64,000 bases of DNA from Natronomonas halophila (GCF_013391085.1 NZ_CP058334.1:310001-374000); one strand, 5' to 3'. Shown: positions 34,467 to 43,792, counted from the stretch's first letter. Translations and numbers: made by a program. Notes: a model not told the origin generated them from the letters alone.

Positions 34467-35636
34467 CTAGTAACTCCGCGGCAGTCCCAGTTCGTGTTCG
34501 CCGATGTAGTTCAGTACCATCTCGTTGGAGACGGGGGCGGTCTGGGTCAGCCGGAGGTTCTGCCAGATGTCGTAGACTTCGTATTCGTGAGTGAACCCGT
34601 TGCCGCCGTGGGCCTGAATGGCCCGGTCGGCGGCCTCGGTGCCGGCCTGCGAGGCCAGCAGTTTGGCGACGTTGGCTTCGAGTCCACACTCCTCCTCGTC
34701 GTCCCACTTGTTTGCGCCCTTATAAAGAATCTCGCGAGCGGCCATGAGTTTGGCGTAGGATTCGGCGATGGGGTGCTGGATGGCCTGATGGGCGCCGATG
34801 GGTTGGCCGAAGACGTTGCGGTCGCCCGCGTAATCGACCGCGAGGTCGATAGCCCGGAGGCCGCCGCCGAGCGCGGAGGCCGCGCCGGCGAGACGTTCGG
34901 TGTTGAGGGTGTCCCACAGGAGATAGAGGCCGCCGTCCTTCGTCCCGAGGATGTCGTCCTCGGTGACCTCGAGGTCGTCGTAGGTGACCTGATACTGGCG
35001 TTCGAACCACGGGACGGCCGTATCCAGTTCCGAGAGGCTGATGCCGTCGCGCTCGGCGGGGTCGTCGACGACGAAGAGCGTCACGCCGTGGGTCGGGTTC
35101 GACTTGTCGAACTCCGAGGTCCGGGCGACAAGGAGCATCGAATCGGCGTTCTCGACGCCGCTGATGAACGTCTTTTGACCGTTGACGTGGAAGGTGCCGT
35201 CCTCGACTTCCTCGGCGTGGGTGGAGATGTTGAGCGTGTTCGTCCCGGCCTCGGGTTCGGTCAGCGCCATGCAGAACTTCATCTCGCCGTCGGCGATTTT
35301 CGGGAGGTACTCCTCCTTCTGTTCCTCGCTGCCGTGCCGCTGGATGCCGATGCCGCCGAAGACGGGCGTGAGAACGAAGATGATGCCGCCCTGTCCGCCA
35401 CCGCGGGACAGTTCCTCGATGATGATACTCATCTCCAGCATGCCGAGGCCCTCGCCGCCGTACTCCTCGGGGATGGTGACGCCGAGCCAGCCATCGTCGG
35501 CCAGCGCCTGCCAGTACTCTTCTGGGAACTCCTTTTCCTCGATGTGTTCGCGCCAGTACTCGCGGTCGAAATCGTCTGCGATTCCCTGTACCGATTCCCG
35601 GATGAGGTCGTGGAGTTCCGTCTCGCCTCGTGCCAT
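34467..35636 (-). CDS. Acyl-CoA dehydrogenase
   Basis: A 389-residue flavoprotein. FCMALTEPEAGTNTLN and NGQKTFISGVENADSMLLVART are the FAD-binding signatures, and NTERLAGAASALGGGLRAID with YAGDRNVFGQPIGAHQAIQHPIAESYAKLMAAR are the helical-domain motifs. The C-terminal IQAHGGNGFTHEYEVYDIWQNLRLTQ holds the region of FAD and the likely catalytic Glu. It makes the 2,3-enoyl-CoA from an acyl-CoA. The chain length is not known. Close to the acyl-CoA carboxylase gene and about 20 kb from paa genes. Confidence 0.92.
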   Translation of the reverse strand: MARGETELHDLIRESVQGIADDFDREYWREHIEEKEFPEEYWQALADDGWLGVTIPEEYGGEGLGMLEMSIIIEELSRGGGQGGIIFVLTPVFGGIGIQRHGSEEQKEEYLPKIADGEMKFCMALTEPEAGTNTLNISTHAEEVEDGTFHVNGQKTFISGVENADSMLLVARTSEFDKSNPTHGVTLFVVDDPAERDGISLSELDTAVPWFERQYQVTYDDLEVTEDDILGTKDGGLYLLWDTLNTERLAGAASALGGGLRAIDLAVDYAGDRNVFGQPIGAHQAIQHPIAESYAKLMAAREILYKGANKWDDEEECGLEANVAKLLASQAGTEAADRAIQAHGGNGFTHEYEVYDIWQNLRLTQTAPVSNEMVLNYIGEHELGLPRSY

Positions 35637-35715
35637 GGTCCGTGTAAACTGTACCCACTATTAGAGTTTGCGCAGGTCCAAACGGGTGGAGCGAAAACGA
35701 AAGAAAGCGCGGCGG

Positions 35716-36396
35716 TTACTCGCCGAGTTCGTCCAGCAGCGTCCGTGCGGCGGCCGCCGAAGAGGCCGGACCACGGGCGGTAATCAGGTCGCCGTCGACT
35801 TTCACGCTCGTGTCGGCGTCGAGTTCGGCGTCCCACTCGCCGCCGACGGCCTTGACCTCGTCTTCGACCCAATAGGGGAGTTTGCGGCCGTCGGGCAGGC
35901 GGTCGAACTCGTCGACGATGTCCTCCTCCCACGCGTTCGGGAAGCCGGTGACCTCGCGGTCCTTGACGAGATAGGATCCATCGGCTTCGCGAGTGAACCC
36001 GAGGATGCCGACGGCGTGGCAGACGACGAGCGCGAGGCCCTCGTCGCCGGCGACCGCATCCAGCAGGAGTTGGCGGGCGTGGCGGTCCTGCGTGATGTCC
36101 CACTCGGTCCCGTGGCCACCGGGGAAGACGACGACGTCGTGCTCGCCGGGCGTCGCCCGCGCGAGCGGAATCGGGTTGTTCAGTTTGGGGTGGTTCTCGT
36201 CGACCTCGCGGACCCGTTCGGCCGTCTCCTCGCCGACCTCCTCGGGGTCCGCGGACCCCTCGTCGATGACGGGTTCGCCGCCGGTCGGCGTCGCGACGGT
36301 TACGTCGATGCCGGCGTCTTCCAGCGTGGTCAGCGGCTCGACGCATTCCTCGCCCCAGTAGCCCTCTTCGCTGACGACGAATAGTGCAGAAGTCAT
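35716..36396 (-). CDS. DJ-1/PfpI family (Hsp31-like) protein
   Basis: A 226-residue protein starting MTSALFVVSEEGYWGEEC. HDVVVFPGGHGTEWD and LALVVCHAVGIL hold the nucleophile region: C126 with H127, and an acidic partner near E17 and D100. VTGFPNAWEEDIVDEF and the last block resemble Hsp31-type DJ-1 proteins with glyoxalase III or deglycase activity. It is divergent from the carboxylase gene with 179 bases between. An upstream extension to 36567 is unlikely. Confidence 0.82.
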   Translation of the reverse strand: MTSALFVVSEEGYWGEECVEPLTTLEDAGIDVTVATPTGGEPVIDEGSADPEEVGEETAERVREVDENHPKLNNPIPLARATPGEHDVVVFPGGHGTEWDITQDRHARQLLLDAVAGDEGLALVVCHAVGILGFTREADGSYLVKDREVTGFPNAWEEDIVDEFDRLPDGRKLPYWVEDEVKAVGGEWDAELDADTSVKVDGDLITARGPASSAAAARTLLDELGE

Positions 36397-36575
36397 ACAC
36401 TCACCTGTTGGAGCAGGCCACTCAAAAGGGGACGACGACCGGCAGCCGCTGCCGTGGGTGGGCCATTTATCCGTGCGCGCTCGGGCACCCACAATATTAT
36501 TTACCTGCGTTGGTATATCACGGCATACACAGAGGCTGGAAACTCTAAACATCAGGTGAGTTTCCACGAGCTACC

Positions 36576-38276
36576 ATGGAAATCAAAATCGACGACGAAA
36601 CCGACGAGGAGATCGCACAGGCCATCGCAACGGCTGTCTCGGAGCATCTGGGCCGCGGCGTGGAATTAGTGGACAAAGGCGGCGGCAAACTCGCCGAGGC
36701 CGGCGAAAACTGGAGCGAGGAAGGCGCCGTTATCACCGAGCGCGAGGAGGCCATCCGCGAGGATATCGAGGCCATCATGTCCGGCGGGCCCGAGCGCGGA
36801 TTCGACAAAATCGACAACCTCGGGAAGGTCTTCGCCCGCGACCGCCTCGACATGATCTTCGACGAAATCGAGTACGAGGACGGCTCCTTCGCCCGCTACG
36901 GCGACGACGACGAACTCCCCGCCGACGGCCTCATCACCGGCATCGGGACCATCGACGGCCGGAAGGTCGCCTTCACCGCCAACGACTACACCGTCAAAGC
37001 CGGCTCGCTCGGCCAGATGGGCGTCGAGAAGGTCATCCGCATCCAGGAACGCGCGATGGACCTCGGTATCCCCATGCTCCGCCTCGTCGACTCGACGGGC
37101 GCCCGACTCAACGCCGAGGAACGCGAACCCGGCGACACCCACATGGACCGATACCGTGGCGGCAAGATGTTCTACAATCAGTGTCGGATGTCCGGCGAAA
37201 TCCCGCAAATCGGCGTCCTCTACGGCCCCGACGTCGCCGGGTCGGCCTACACCCCCGTCTTCTGTGACTACCTCATCATGGTCGAGGAGATTTCGGGTAT
37301 GGCCATCGCCTCGCCACGCATCGTCGAGGCGATGACCGGCGAACAGGTCGATATGCAGGCGCTCGGCGGCCCGCAGGTCCACGCCGAGGAGTCCGGCAGC
37401 GCCGACCTCGTCGTCCCCGACGAGGAGACCGCCGCCGAGAATGCCCAGGAAATCCTCAAACTCCTCCCGCAGAACTACGGCGAGGACCCGCCGGAAAAGA
37501 CCGCCAAACCGCCGAAGAAGAACCCCTACAGCCTCGACGACATCATCCCGGACGAACCGAACAAGGCCTACGACGTCACCGAGGTCATCGACCGCGTCGT
37601 CGACCGGGATTCCTTCATCGAGATGAAGCCCGATTTCGCGCCGGAACTCGTCACCGGCCTCGGGCGCATCGACGGCCAAGTCGTCGGCATCGTCGCCAAC
37701 AACCCCGAACACGTTTCGGGCGCCATCTTCCCCGATTCCGCGGACAAGGGCGCCGGGTTCGTCTGGACCTGCGACGCCTACAACATCCCTCTCGTCTACC
37801 TCTGCGACACGCCGGGCTACATGATCGGCTCACAGGTCGAAAAGGAGGGCGTCCTCCGAAAAGGCCGCAAATTCATCTACGCCACCTCGAACGCCCAAGT
37901 GCCGAAGTTCTGTGTCATCACCCGCAAGGCCTACGGCGCCGGCATCTACGCGATGGCCGGGCCCTCCTTCGGCCCCGACGCGACGCTCGCGCTCCCATCC
38001 GCCGAAATATCCGTTATGGGCCCCGACGCCGCCGTCCACGCCCTCTTCGGCGGCCAAATCGAGGACATGGAGGGCGACGCCAAGGACGCCTTCATCGAAT
38101 CGGCCAAACAGGAGTTCGACAAGTACATCGACATCAAAAAGCAGGCCAGCAAGATGCAGGTCGACGAACTGATTCCCGCGGGTGACCTTCGCGAGCAACT
38201 GGAAGTCCGCCTCGACACCTACCGGACGAAGCAGCGAGACGACAGGCCGCGGCATCACGGGACCGTTTTCTTTTAA
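36576..38276 (+). CDS. Acyl-CoA carboxylase beta (carboxyltransferase) subunit
   Basis: A 566-residue carboxyltransferase of the AccD/PccB type. Two crotonase-like halves are visible, with DSTGARLNAEE, GKMFYNQCRMSGEIPQIGVLYG and VEAMTGEQVDMQALGGPQVHAEESGSAD in the first, and SGAIFPDSADKGAGFVWTCDAYNIPLVYLCDTPGYMIGSQVE and ITRKAYGAGIYAMAGP in the second. The biotin carboxylase/BCCP subunit gene is not beside it. Acetyl-CoA or propionyl-CoA are likely substrates. It is a little longer than the usual 510-530 residues owing to an acidic N-terminal helix of about 50 residues. Confidence 0.9.
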   Translation: MEIKIDDETDEEIAQAIATAVSEHLGRGVELVDKGGGKLAEAGENWSEEGAVITEREEAIREDIEAIMSGGPERGFDKIDNLGKVFARDRLDMIFDEIEYEDGSFARYGDDDELPADGLITGIGTIDGRKVAFTANDYTVKAGSLGQMGVEKVIRIQERAMDLGIPMLRLVDSTGARLNAEEREPGDTHMDRYRGGKMFYNQCRMSGEIPQIGVLYGPDVAGSAYTPVFCDYLIMVEEISGMAIASPRIVEAMTGEQVDMQALGGPQVHAEESGSADLVVPDEETAAENAQEILKLLPQNYGEDPPEKTAKPPKKNPYSLDDIIPDEPNKAYDVTEVIDRVVDRDSFIEMKPDFAPELVTGLGRIDGQVVGIVANNPEHVSGAIFPDSADKGAGFVWTCDAYNIPLVYLCDTPGYMIGSQVEKEGVLRKGRKFIYATSNAQVPKFCVITRKAYGAGIYAMAGPSFGPDATLALPSAEISVMGPDAAVHALFGGQIEDMEGDAKDAFIESAKQEFDKYIDIKKQASKMQVDELIPAGDLREQLEVRLDTYRTKQRDDRPRHHGTVFF

Positions 38277-38290
38277 GCCACTTTTTGCAC

Positions 38291-38479
38291 GAGAACACGG
38301 GTCGCGCCCGCTTCGGGGCGCGACCCCGGTTCTCGGCAAAAACATAGTGAAAATATGCGCGCCTCCTTTCTGCCGCCGCGCTCCCTACGGTCGCGCGGCG
38401 TTAGTCAGTCGGCGCTACGGCGGCTCGGCCTCCGGCCTCGCCGCCGGGAACCGCCTCGGGGGCCTTCTTCGAAGGCCCC
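38291..38479. repeat. Cluster of four GC-rich hairpins after the carboxylase gene
   Basis: In order: 38291-38309 pairs with 38316-38334 (17 of 19 bases match) around GCTTCG; GCCGCGC (38375-38381) pairs with GCGCGGC (38393-38399) around an 11-base spacer; GGCGGC (38419-38424) with GCCGCC (38440-38445); and GGGGCCTTC (38459-38467) with GAAGGCCCC (38471-38479) around TTC. The first could be a transcription terminator of the carboxylase gene. The interval 38277-38519 has no gene that I can support. Confidence 0.6.
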
Positions 38480-38519
38480 GCTCGGCGGATGCTACTTAAA
38501 AGGAGATCAATCAGCCGAT

Positions 38520-38654
38520 TCAGGCCGAAACGCCGAGTTCTTCGAGTTGCTCGTCCGTAAATTCCTCGCGGAGTTCCTCCTCGTCGTGTTCCTCGCGTAT
38601 CTCCTCAATGACCGCCTCATCGTAGTTCTCGATAGGGATGTTATGGTGGCACAT
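38520..38654 (-). CDS. Small acidic protein, 44 residues
   Basis: An ATG at 38654 opens a 44-codon frame: MCHHNIPIENYDEAVIEEI, then an E-rich helix (REEHDEEELREEF) and TDEQLEELGVSA, with a TGA at 38520-38522. It is too short for most gene finders. Support: good codon use, and a strong TATA sequence about 30 bases before the start (38681-38687). CHH near the start could bind metal. No family is recognised. A different explanation is a chance frame in an acidic context, so I am only moderately sure. Confidence 0.6.
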   Translation of the reverse strand: MCHHNIPIENYDEAVIEEIREEHDEEELREEFTDEQLEELGVSA

Positions 38655-38680
38655 CGTGGTATCGAATAGCACGCGAGAGC

Positions 38681-38687
38681 ATATAAA
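38681..38687 (-). promoter_or_regulatory. TATA box before the 44-residue protein
   Basis: Minus strand TTTATAT, about 27-33 bases from the ATG at 38654. It is one of the clearest TATA boxes in the window. Confidence 0.6.
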
Positions 38688-38704
38688 CCCCACTCAGTTG
38701 CACG

Positions 38705-38998
38705 CTATCGGAGAAAGTCGAAATTCGGGTCGGCGCTGTTGATATTCGTCTCGACCTCACGGCCCTCCTCGAATTTCACGAAGCTCAGATAGTAGGGTTC
38801 GCCACAGCCCTCGCCACCGGTTTCAGCGGCGCCACAGACGATGACCACGCCGTCTTCGTCCTCGAAATCCTCGTAGGCGTCTGCGTACTCCCACCCGTCG
38901 AGCGGGTCCGGGGTGACGCATTTGTCATTTAAATACGCGTCCCGTTCGAGTTCGGCGATGGCACCGCAACGCGGGCAGTGATAGGAGACGGTGACCAT
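38705..38998 (-). CDS. Zinc-ribbon-type small protein
   Basis: A 97-residue acidic protein. TVSYHCPRCGAIAELERDAYL gives one C-x2-C pair, and VCGAAETGGEGCGEPYYLSF supplies further Cys that could complete a zinc site. The middle (LDGWEYADAYEDFEDEDG) is very acidic. I do not know a function; it looks like one of many haloarchaeal zinc-ribbon proteins. It is divergent from the eIF2B-like gene, 80 bases away. Confidence 0.65.
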   Translation of the reverse strand: MVTVSYHCPRCGAIAELERDAYLNDKCVTPDPLDGWEYADAYEDFEDEDGVVIVCGAAETGGEGCGEPYYLSFVKFEEGREVETNINSADPNFDFLR

Positions 38999-39078
38999 AC
39001 CGCTTCTTGGGCAGCAACCGCCATAGGGCCGTCGGACGCTCCCGAAGGCATATGGGACGGCCCTGCGATGTTTCGGGC

Positions 39079-39933
39079 ATGATAGACGAGACCGTCGAAG
39101 AGATACAGGAGATGCAGACCCACTCCTCGTCGACCGTCGCCATCAAGGCCGCCGAGGCCCTCCGGGAGTTGCTCGACCGGGAGTTCGCGACCGTCGAGGA
39201 GTACGTCCGCTCGCTGGACCGCAACAGCAGCGCCCTCCGACGCGCCCAGCCCTCGCATGCCTCGCTTTTCAACACGCAGCGGGAAATCGTCACCCGCGTC
39301 GAGGACGCCGACGCCGAGAGCGTCGAGGACGCCAAAGACGTGACTGAAGCAGCCATCGACGACATCGTCGACGAGGTCGAACACGCCAAACACGAAGCCG
39401 CCCAGCAGGCCGTCGAACTCCTCCCCGACGGGGCGACGATTCTCACCCACGACTACTCCTCGACGGTGCTGGAGGCCATCGAACTCGCCGCCCAGGAGGG
39501 CCACCACCTCGACGTCTACGTCACTGAGGCCCGACCCCGCTTTCTCGGCCGCAAAACGGCACGCACTCTCGCCAGCGTCGACCGCGTGAACGCCACCCTC
39601 ATCGTCGACAGCGCCGCCGGCCACTACCTCGACGAGTGCGACCGGGTCGCGCTCGGCATGTCCTGTATCGTCGACGAGACGCTCTACAACCGCGTCGGCA
39701 CGTTCCCCATCGCCGCGACGGCCGCGGAACTGGCAGTGCCCGTCTCCGTCTTCGGCGCGAGCGCGAAAATCATCGAGGAAGGCTTCGCCTTCGAAAACGA
39801 GTTCCGCTCGCCCAGCGAGGTCATGCGGGAACCCGCGGAGGGCTTCGACGTCGCCAACCCCGCCTACGACGCGACGCCGAAACACCTGCTGGATAGCATC
39901 GTCACCGACGAAGGGATTCGAAACCTGCAGTAG
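39079..39933 (+). CDS. eIF2B-alpha/beta/delta-like protein (NagB/RpiA-DeoR superfamily)
   Basis: A 284-residue protein from the ATG at 39079 (MIDETVEEIQEMQTHSSSTVAIKAAEAL). The N-terminal helices and the Rossmann-like second half (ILTHDYSSTVLEAI, DVYVTEARPRFLGRKTARTL, VDSAAGHYL and GMSCIVDETLYNRVGTFPIAATAAE) match the eIF2B-type family that also includes ribose-1,5-bisphosphate isomerase and methylthioribose-1-phosphate isomerase. Archaea lack the eukaryotic eIF2B exchange system, so a sugar-phosphate isomerase or other role is more likely than translation control. The exact substrate is open. Confidence 0.8.
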   Translation: MIDETVEEIQEMQTHSSSTVAIKAAEALRELLDREFATVEEYVRSLDRNSSALRRAQPSHASLFNTQREIVTRVEDADAESVEDAKDVTEAAIDDIVDEVEHAKHEAAQQAVELLPDGATILTHDYSSTVLEAIELAAQEGHHLDVYVTEARPRFLGRKTARTLASVDRVNATLIVDSAAGHYLDECDRVALGMSCIVDETLYNRVGTFPIAATAAELAVPVSVFGASAKIIEEGFAFENEFRSPSEVMREPAEGFDVANPAYDATPKHLLDSIVTDEGIRNLQ

Positions 39934-39950
39934 ACCTCCACGATTGCGAT

Positions 39951-40202
39951 ATGAGTTACGCGGAAACCGCAGCGACGGTGGTCGGAAGCGCGCTGTTCAT
40001 CGGCGGTATCGCGCTCTCGACGGCATTTATCGGTAGGGGGACTCGAGACCCCGTCGCAACTCTCGTGCTCGGTGACTACTCCCTCCTCGTCGCGATTGCC
40101 GGCATCCTCGGGGGCCTCGTAGTGATGGCCTGTGGCCTCGTCATCGGCGTCAGAGTGGGGAACATGGAGAAGTATCACGAGGGCACGGACGACGGCCAGT
40201 AG
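39951..40202 (+). CDS. Small two-helix membrane protein
   Basis: An 83-residue protein, 17 bases after the eIF2B-like gene. Hydrophobic helices lie at about 6-27 (TAATVVGSALFIGGIALSTAFI) and 44-70 (SLLVAIAGILGGLVVMACGLVIGVRV), with a short charged tail. It is likely inserted in the membrane. Nothing else in its sequence tells a function. Possibly co-transcribed with the preceding gene. Confidence 0.6.
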   Translation: MSYAETAATVVGSALFIGGIALSTAFIGRGTRDPVATLVLGDYSLLVAIAGILGGLVVMACGLVIGVRVGNMEKYHEGTDDGQ

Positions 40203-40249
40203 GCTACCGCGGTTTAATAAAGAAATAAAACCGAATCAGTCAGCGGGCG

Positions 40250-42526
40250 TTACTGGAACGTCCGGCTGACTTCGCGTTCTTCCGGCTCGCGGCCGGGGGT
40301 GAACTCTTCCTCGATTTCCTCGTACTGTTCGCGGGTCTCGTCGTCAACGCTGGCGCCGACCTCGTCGAGGGCGTCCTCGAAGTGCTCGGCGGTGATGCGG
40401 ACGTTGCCGACGCTTTGGACGGCCTCCTCACGGGAGACGCTGTTGATGAACTCCCGCGTCGCGGCCATGGAGGCTTCACGGCAGACCGCCTCGATGTCGG
40501 CACCCACGTAGCCGTCCGTCTTTTCGGCCAGTTCGTCGAGGTCGACGTCGTCGGCCAGCGGCTTGTTCCGGGTGTGGACCTGGAAGATGGCCTTCCGGGC
40601 GTCCTCGTCGGGGACGGGGACGTGGACGTGGCGGTCCAGTCGACCGGGGCGCAAGAGCGCCGAGTCGATGAGGTCCGGTCGGTTGGTCGTCGCGATAACG
40701 ACGACGTCCTCGAGGTCCTCTAGCCCGTCGAGTTCGGTCAGCAGCTGGGAGACGACGCGTTCGCCGACGCCGGAGTCGCCCATCCGCTGGCCGCGTTCGC
40801 CCGCGATGGAGTCGATTTCGTCGAAGAAGACGACGGTCGGTGCGTTCGACCGCGCCTTCTCGAAGACCTCACGGACGCCCTTCTCGGACTCGCCGACGTA
40901 CTTGTTGAGCAGTTCGGGGCCCTTGATGGAGATGAAGTTCGACTCCGCCTCGTTGGCGATGGCCTTCGCCATCAGGGTCTTACCCGTACCCGGCGGGCCG
41001 TACAGCAGGACGCCCTTGGGGGCCTGCATGTCCATCTCCTCGAAGACCTCGGGGTATTCGAGCGGCCACTGGATGGTTTCGCGGAGCCGTTCCTTGGTGT
41101 CTTCGAGGCCGCCGACGCTCTCCCAGGAGGTATCGGGAACCTCGACGAACACCTCGCGCATCGCCGAGGGCGTGACCTGCTTGAGGGCGTCCTTGAAGTC
41201 CTGCTCGGTGACCGTCATCGCCTCCAGGACCTCGGCGTCGAGTTCCTCCTGTTCGAGGTCGAGTTCGGGCCGGATGCGGCGGAGCGCGTTCATCGCCGAC
41301 TCCTTGGTCAGCGACGCGAGGTCCGCGCCCACGAAGCCGTGGGTGTTCTCGGCGTACTGGTCGAGGTCGATGCCCTCGGCCAGCGGCATCCCGCGGGTGT
41401 GGACCTGCAGGATTTCCTTCCGGCCGCCCTTATCGGGCGCGCCGATTTCGATTTCGCGGTCGAAGCGGCCGCCACGGCGGAGCGCGGGGTCGAGTGCGTC
41501 GACACGGTTGGTCGCGCCGATGACGATGACGTCGCCGCGCTCTTCGAGACCGTCCATCAGCGAGAGGAGTTGGGCGACGACACGGCGTTCGACGTCGCCG
41601 CTGGTCTCGCCGCGCTTGGGCGCGATGGAGTCCAGTTCGTCGATGAAGATGATGGCCGGGGCGTTCTCCTCGGCCTCCTCGAAGACCTCACGGAGTTGCT
41701 CCTCGGATTCCCCGTAGTATTTCGACATGATTTCGGGGCCCGAGATGTTCGTGAAGTAGGCGTCAATCTCGCTGGCGACGGCCTTGGCCATGAGCGTCTT
41801 CCCGGTGCCGGGCGGGCCGTGCAGGAGGACGCCCTTCGGCGGCTCGATACCGAGCTGCTGGAACAGTTCGGGGTGCCGCATCGGGAGTTCGATCATCTCC
41901 CGGACCTGTTCGAGTTCCTCGTCGAGGCCGCCGATGTCCTCGTAGGTGACCGAAGGCGTGCTGCCCTCGCCGCCGGCTGCACCGCCCGCACCACCGGCCT
42001 GCTGGGCGATTTGCTCGGCGGGCTTTTCGCTGACCTCGATTTTGGTCGAATCGGTCACGACGACCGTTCCGTCGGGGTCGGTGTCGGCGATTTTCAGCGG
42101 GATACGCTGGCCGCTCTGCGAGGAGAGCGGGCCGAGGCCGAGCGAGAAGGGCACGTTCTGTCCCTTCGTGACGGCCTGTCCGCTGAGTTTGTCACGGATG
42201 TGGGGGCCGATGTTCCCGCGAATACGGAGGTTCTGCGGGAGGGCGACCGTGACCTGTTTTGCGGGGTTGACGTCCGCCGCCTCGACGGTAACGCTGTCGT
42301 CGATGCCGACGTCGGCCTCCTGACGGAGGCGGCCGTCGATGCGAATGACGCCCTTCCCCTCGTCTTCGGGGTATCCGGGCCAGACGCGCGCGACCGCGCG
42401 GGCATCACCCTCGATGACGATGTAATCGCCGTTCTCGAGGTCGAGTTCGTCCATCGCGGCGCGGTCGATGGCGGCGAGTCCGCGGCCGGCGTCCTTCTGC
42501 TTGAGGGGTTTGACCGTCAGTTTCAT
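40250..42526 (-). CDS. cdc48: Cdc48/VCP-like AAA ATPase
   Basis: A 758-residue double-AAA protein. The N-domain (1-170) binds substrates; the two AAA modules have Walker A GPPGTGKT at 237-244 and 510-517, and Walker [10 protein letters not shown] and VVFFDEIDS. Arg fingers follow the [10 protein letters not shown] and IGATNRVD blocks. The protein unfolds substrates and feeds the archaeal proteasome, whose alpha subunit gene is in this window. The linker with [11 protein letters not shown] at 179-188 is unusual in being very Gly-rich. The DUF7127 gene ends 2 bases before its start. Confidence 0.94.
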   Translation of the reverse strand: MKLTVKPLKQKDAGRGLAAIDRAAMDELDLENGDYIVIEGDARAVARVWPGYPEDEGKGVIRIDGRLRQEADVGIDDSVTVEAADVNPAKQVTVALPQNLRIRGNIGPHIRDKLSGQAVTKGQNVPFSLGLGPLSSQSGQRIPLKIADTDPDGTVVVTDSTKIEVSEKPAEQIAQQAGGAGGAAGGEGSTPSVTYEDIGGLDEELEQVREMIELPMRHPELFQQLGIEPPKGVLLHGPPGTGKTLMAKAVASEIDAYFTNISGPEIMSKYYGESEEQLREVFEEAEENAPAIIFIDELDSIAPKRGETSGDVERRVVAQLLSLMDGLEERGDVIVIGATNRVDALDPALRRGGRFDREIEIGAPDKGGRKEILQVHTRGMPLAEGIDLDQYAENTHGFVGADLASLTKESAMNALRRIRPELDLEQEELDAEVLEAMTVTEQDFKDALKQVTPSAMREVFVEVPDTSWESVGGLEDTKERLRETIQWPLEYPEVFEEMDMQAPKGVLLYGPPGTGKTLMAKAIANEAESNFISIKGPELLNKYVGESEKGVREVFEKARSNAPTVVFFDEIDSIAGERGQRMGDSGVGERVVSQLLTELDGLEDLEDVVVIATTNRPDLIDSALLRPGRLDRHVHVPVPDEDARKAIFQVHTRNKPLADDVDLDELAEKTDGYVGADIEAVCREASMAATREFINSVSREEAVQSVGNVRITAEHFEDALDEVGASVDDETREQYEEIEEEFTPGREPEEREVSRTFQ

Positions 42527-42528
42527 CG

Positions 42529-42765
42529 TTATCGCTCCACCTCGATAGTAACGATTCCGTTGTTCATAATAGCACGGGACGAGCCCTCGGGAACCTCGAA
42601 CTCGTGTTGGTCGCCGTCGATGACGACGATAGCCGTGCCGTCAACTACGTCGACGTGGCCGTCGGTGACGCCGAAGTCCGCGACGAGGACGGTTTCATCC
42701 TCGTACTCGTAGGTACGTGCCATACCGTCCGTGTCGCCGCGAATCGCCTTCGTAAATTCTGTCAT
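42529..42765 (-). CDS. DUF7127 family protein, Hsp20-like core
   Basis: A 78-residue protein. [62 protein letters not shown] shows the strand pattern and the final N-G-V-T-I-E motif of the Hsp20/alpha-crystallin core. I associate this with DUF7127. It precedes cdc48 by 2 bases, so it may help choose substrates for, or protect, that unfoldase; this is inference. A start at 42723 (MARTYEY) is possible, but the promoter position favours 42765. Confidence 0.72.
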   Translation of the reverse strand: MTEFTKAIRGDTDGMARTYEYEDETVLVADFGVTDGHVDVVDGTAIVVIDGDQHEFEVPEGSSRAIMNNGIVTIEVER

Positions 42766-42766
42766 A

Positions 42767-42781
42767 CTAACTCAGAGTTAG
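42767..42781 (-). promoter_or_regulatory. Palindrome at the promoter of the DUF7127-cdc48 operon
   Basis: CTAACTC (42767-42773) and GAGTTAG (42775-42781) form a perfect 7-base inverted repeat around one A. It lies between the TATA box and the start codon (42765), over the expected transcription start. A bound repressor here would block initiation. The sequence can also be a chance palindrome, but its place supports an operator. Confidence 0.5.
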
Positions 42782-42789
42782 CCGTCAAA

Positions 42790-42799
42790 CTATATAAAC
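42790..42799 (-). promoter_or_regulatory. TATA box of the DUF7127-cdc48 operon
   Basis: Minus strand GTTTATATAG is centred about 30 bases before the ATG at 42765. It overlaps no gene; the interval to 42943 holds nothing else that I can support. Confidence 0.6.
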
Positions 42800-42943
42800 C
42801 TTTCTTCGATACCCCTCTTACGTGCGGGGGTTGCATCTGAACGGTTGATTTGCGGTTCACACTCGAAACGGCTGCGCACAGGCGGGCCTCGAAGGACAAT
42901 CGAGCCGAAAAGAGACCGGAAAACGGCTGGATACCGACGCTCG

Positions 42944-43792
42944 TCAGTCGGCCATCTCGGTGAGGCGCTGGATGCGCTTTTCGGTCGGCGGGTGCGTCGA
43001 GAAAACCGACGCAAGCAGGCCGCGCTCGCCGCCGAAAATACACATCGATGCTGTCGCACCGTCGACGTCAGGGGCCTTCTCGTGGGTGCCGACTTCCTGA
43101 ATCACCGACAGCGCCCGCGCGAGCGCGTCGGGGTTGCCGGTGTGTTCGGCGGCCTCCTCGTCGGCGACGTACTCCCGGTACCGGGAGATGGCCAGCACGA
43201 ACACCATCACGAGCATCTGGGTGATGACGCTCAGCAGGTAGGCGACGATGAACCCGACGATAGGGATGTCGTCGGTGACCAACTGGACGATGAAAAAGAC
43301 CGTCAGGCCGATAATCGACGCGATGGACTGACCGAGCAACATCACGACGACGTCGCGGTTCTTGATGTGGGCCAGTTCGTGTGCGAGGACGCCCTCCAGT
43401 TCGTCCATCGACATATGGCCTTCCTTGACCATCTGGAGCATCGATTCGGAGACCACGACCGTACCGGCGCCTTTCCGCCCGATAGCGAAGGCGTTCGGCA
43501 GACCCATCTGGCCGGCCATTAGCCGGGGTTTGTCGATGTCCATCGATTCGGCCAGTGCCTCAACGCGCTCGTGAATCTCCGGATGTGCCTCCGGCGACAG
43601 GTCGGTCGCGTTGACGCTTCGGAGCGCGAGTTTCTTGCCGACGACGTACTGGACGCCAACGAAGAGGACGCTGCCGGCGAGAACGACTGGGATACCGACG
43701 ATGGGCGCGAACAGCGCCGCGACGAACACGTAAAACCCGAACAGGATGCTCATCGCGACGACCATTCGCGCTTGCAGACCACGGTGTGCCAT
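42944..43792 (-). CDS. htpX: Membrane zinc metalloprotease HtpX
   Basis: A 282-residue protein starting MAHRGLQARM. Two N-terminal helices precede HPEIHERVEALAESMDIDKPRL and NAFAIGRKGAGTVVVSESML. The zinc site is LEGVLAHELAHIKNRD, with the third ligand in ISRYREYVADEEAAEHTG. Two more helices lie between them. The C-terminus has VFSTHPPTEKRIQRL, typical of HtpX. It degrades damaged membrane proteins. The frame continues upstream to 44617 without stop, but that part is antisense to the hydrolase gene. Confidence 0.93.
   Translation of the reverse strand: MAHRGLQARMVVAMSILFGFYVFVAALFAPIVGIPVVLAGSVLFVGVQYVVGKKLALRSVNATDLSPEAHPEIHERVEALAESMDIDKPRLMAGQMGLPNAFAIGRKGAGTVVVSESMLQMVKEGHMSMDELEGVLAHELAHIKNRDVVVMLLGQSIASIIGLTVFFIVQLVTDDIPIVGFIVAYLLSVITQMLVMVFVLAISRYREYVADEEAAEHTGNPDALARALSVIQEVGTHEKAPDVDGATASMCIFGGERGLLASVFSTHPPTEKRIQRLTEMAD

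Noticed and set aside
34329-35783. A 484-codon plus-strand open frame
   Set aside because: Opposite the acyl-CoA dehydrogenase, which has all family motifs.
41339-42712. A 457-codon plus-strand open frame
   Set aside because: Shadow of cdc48; no motif and atypical composition.
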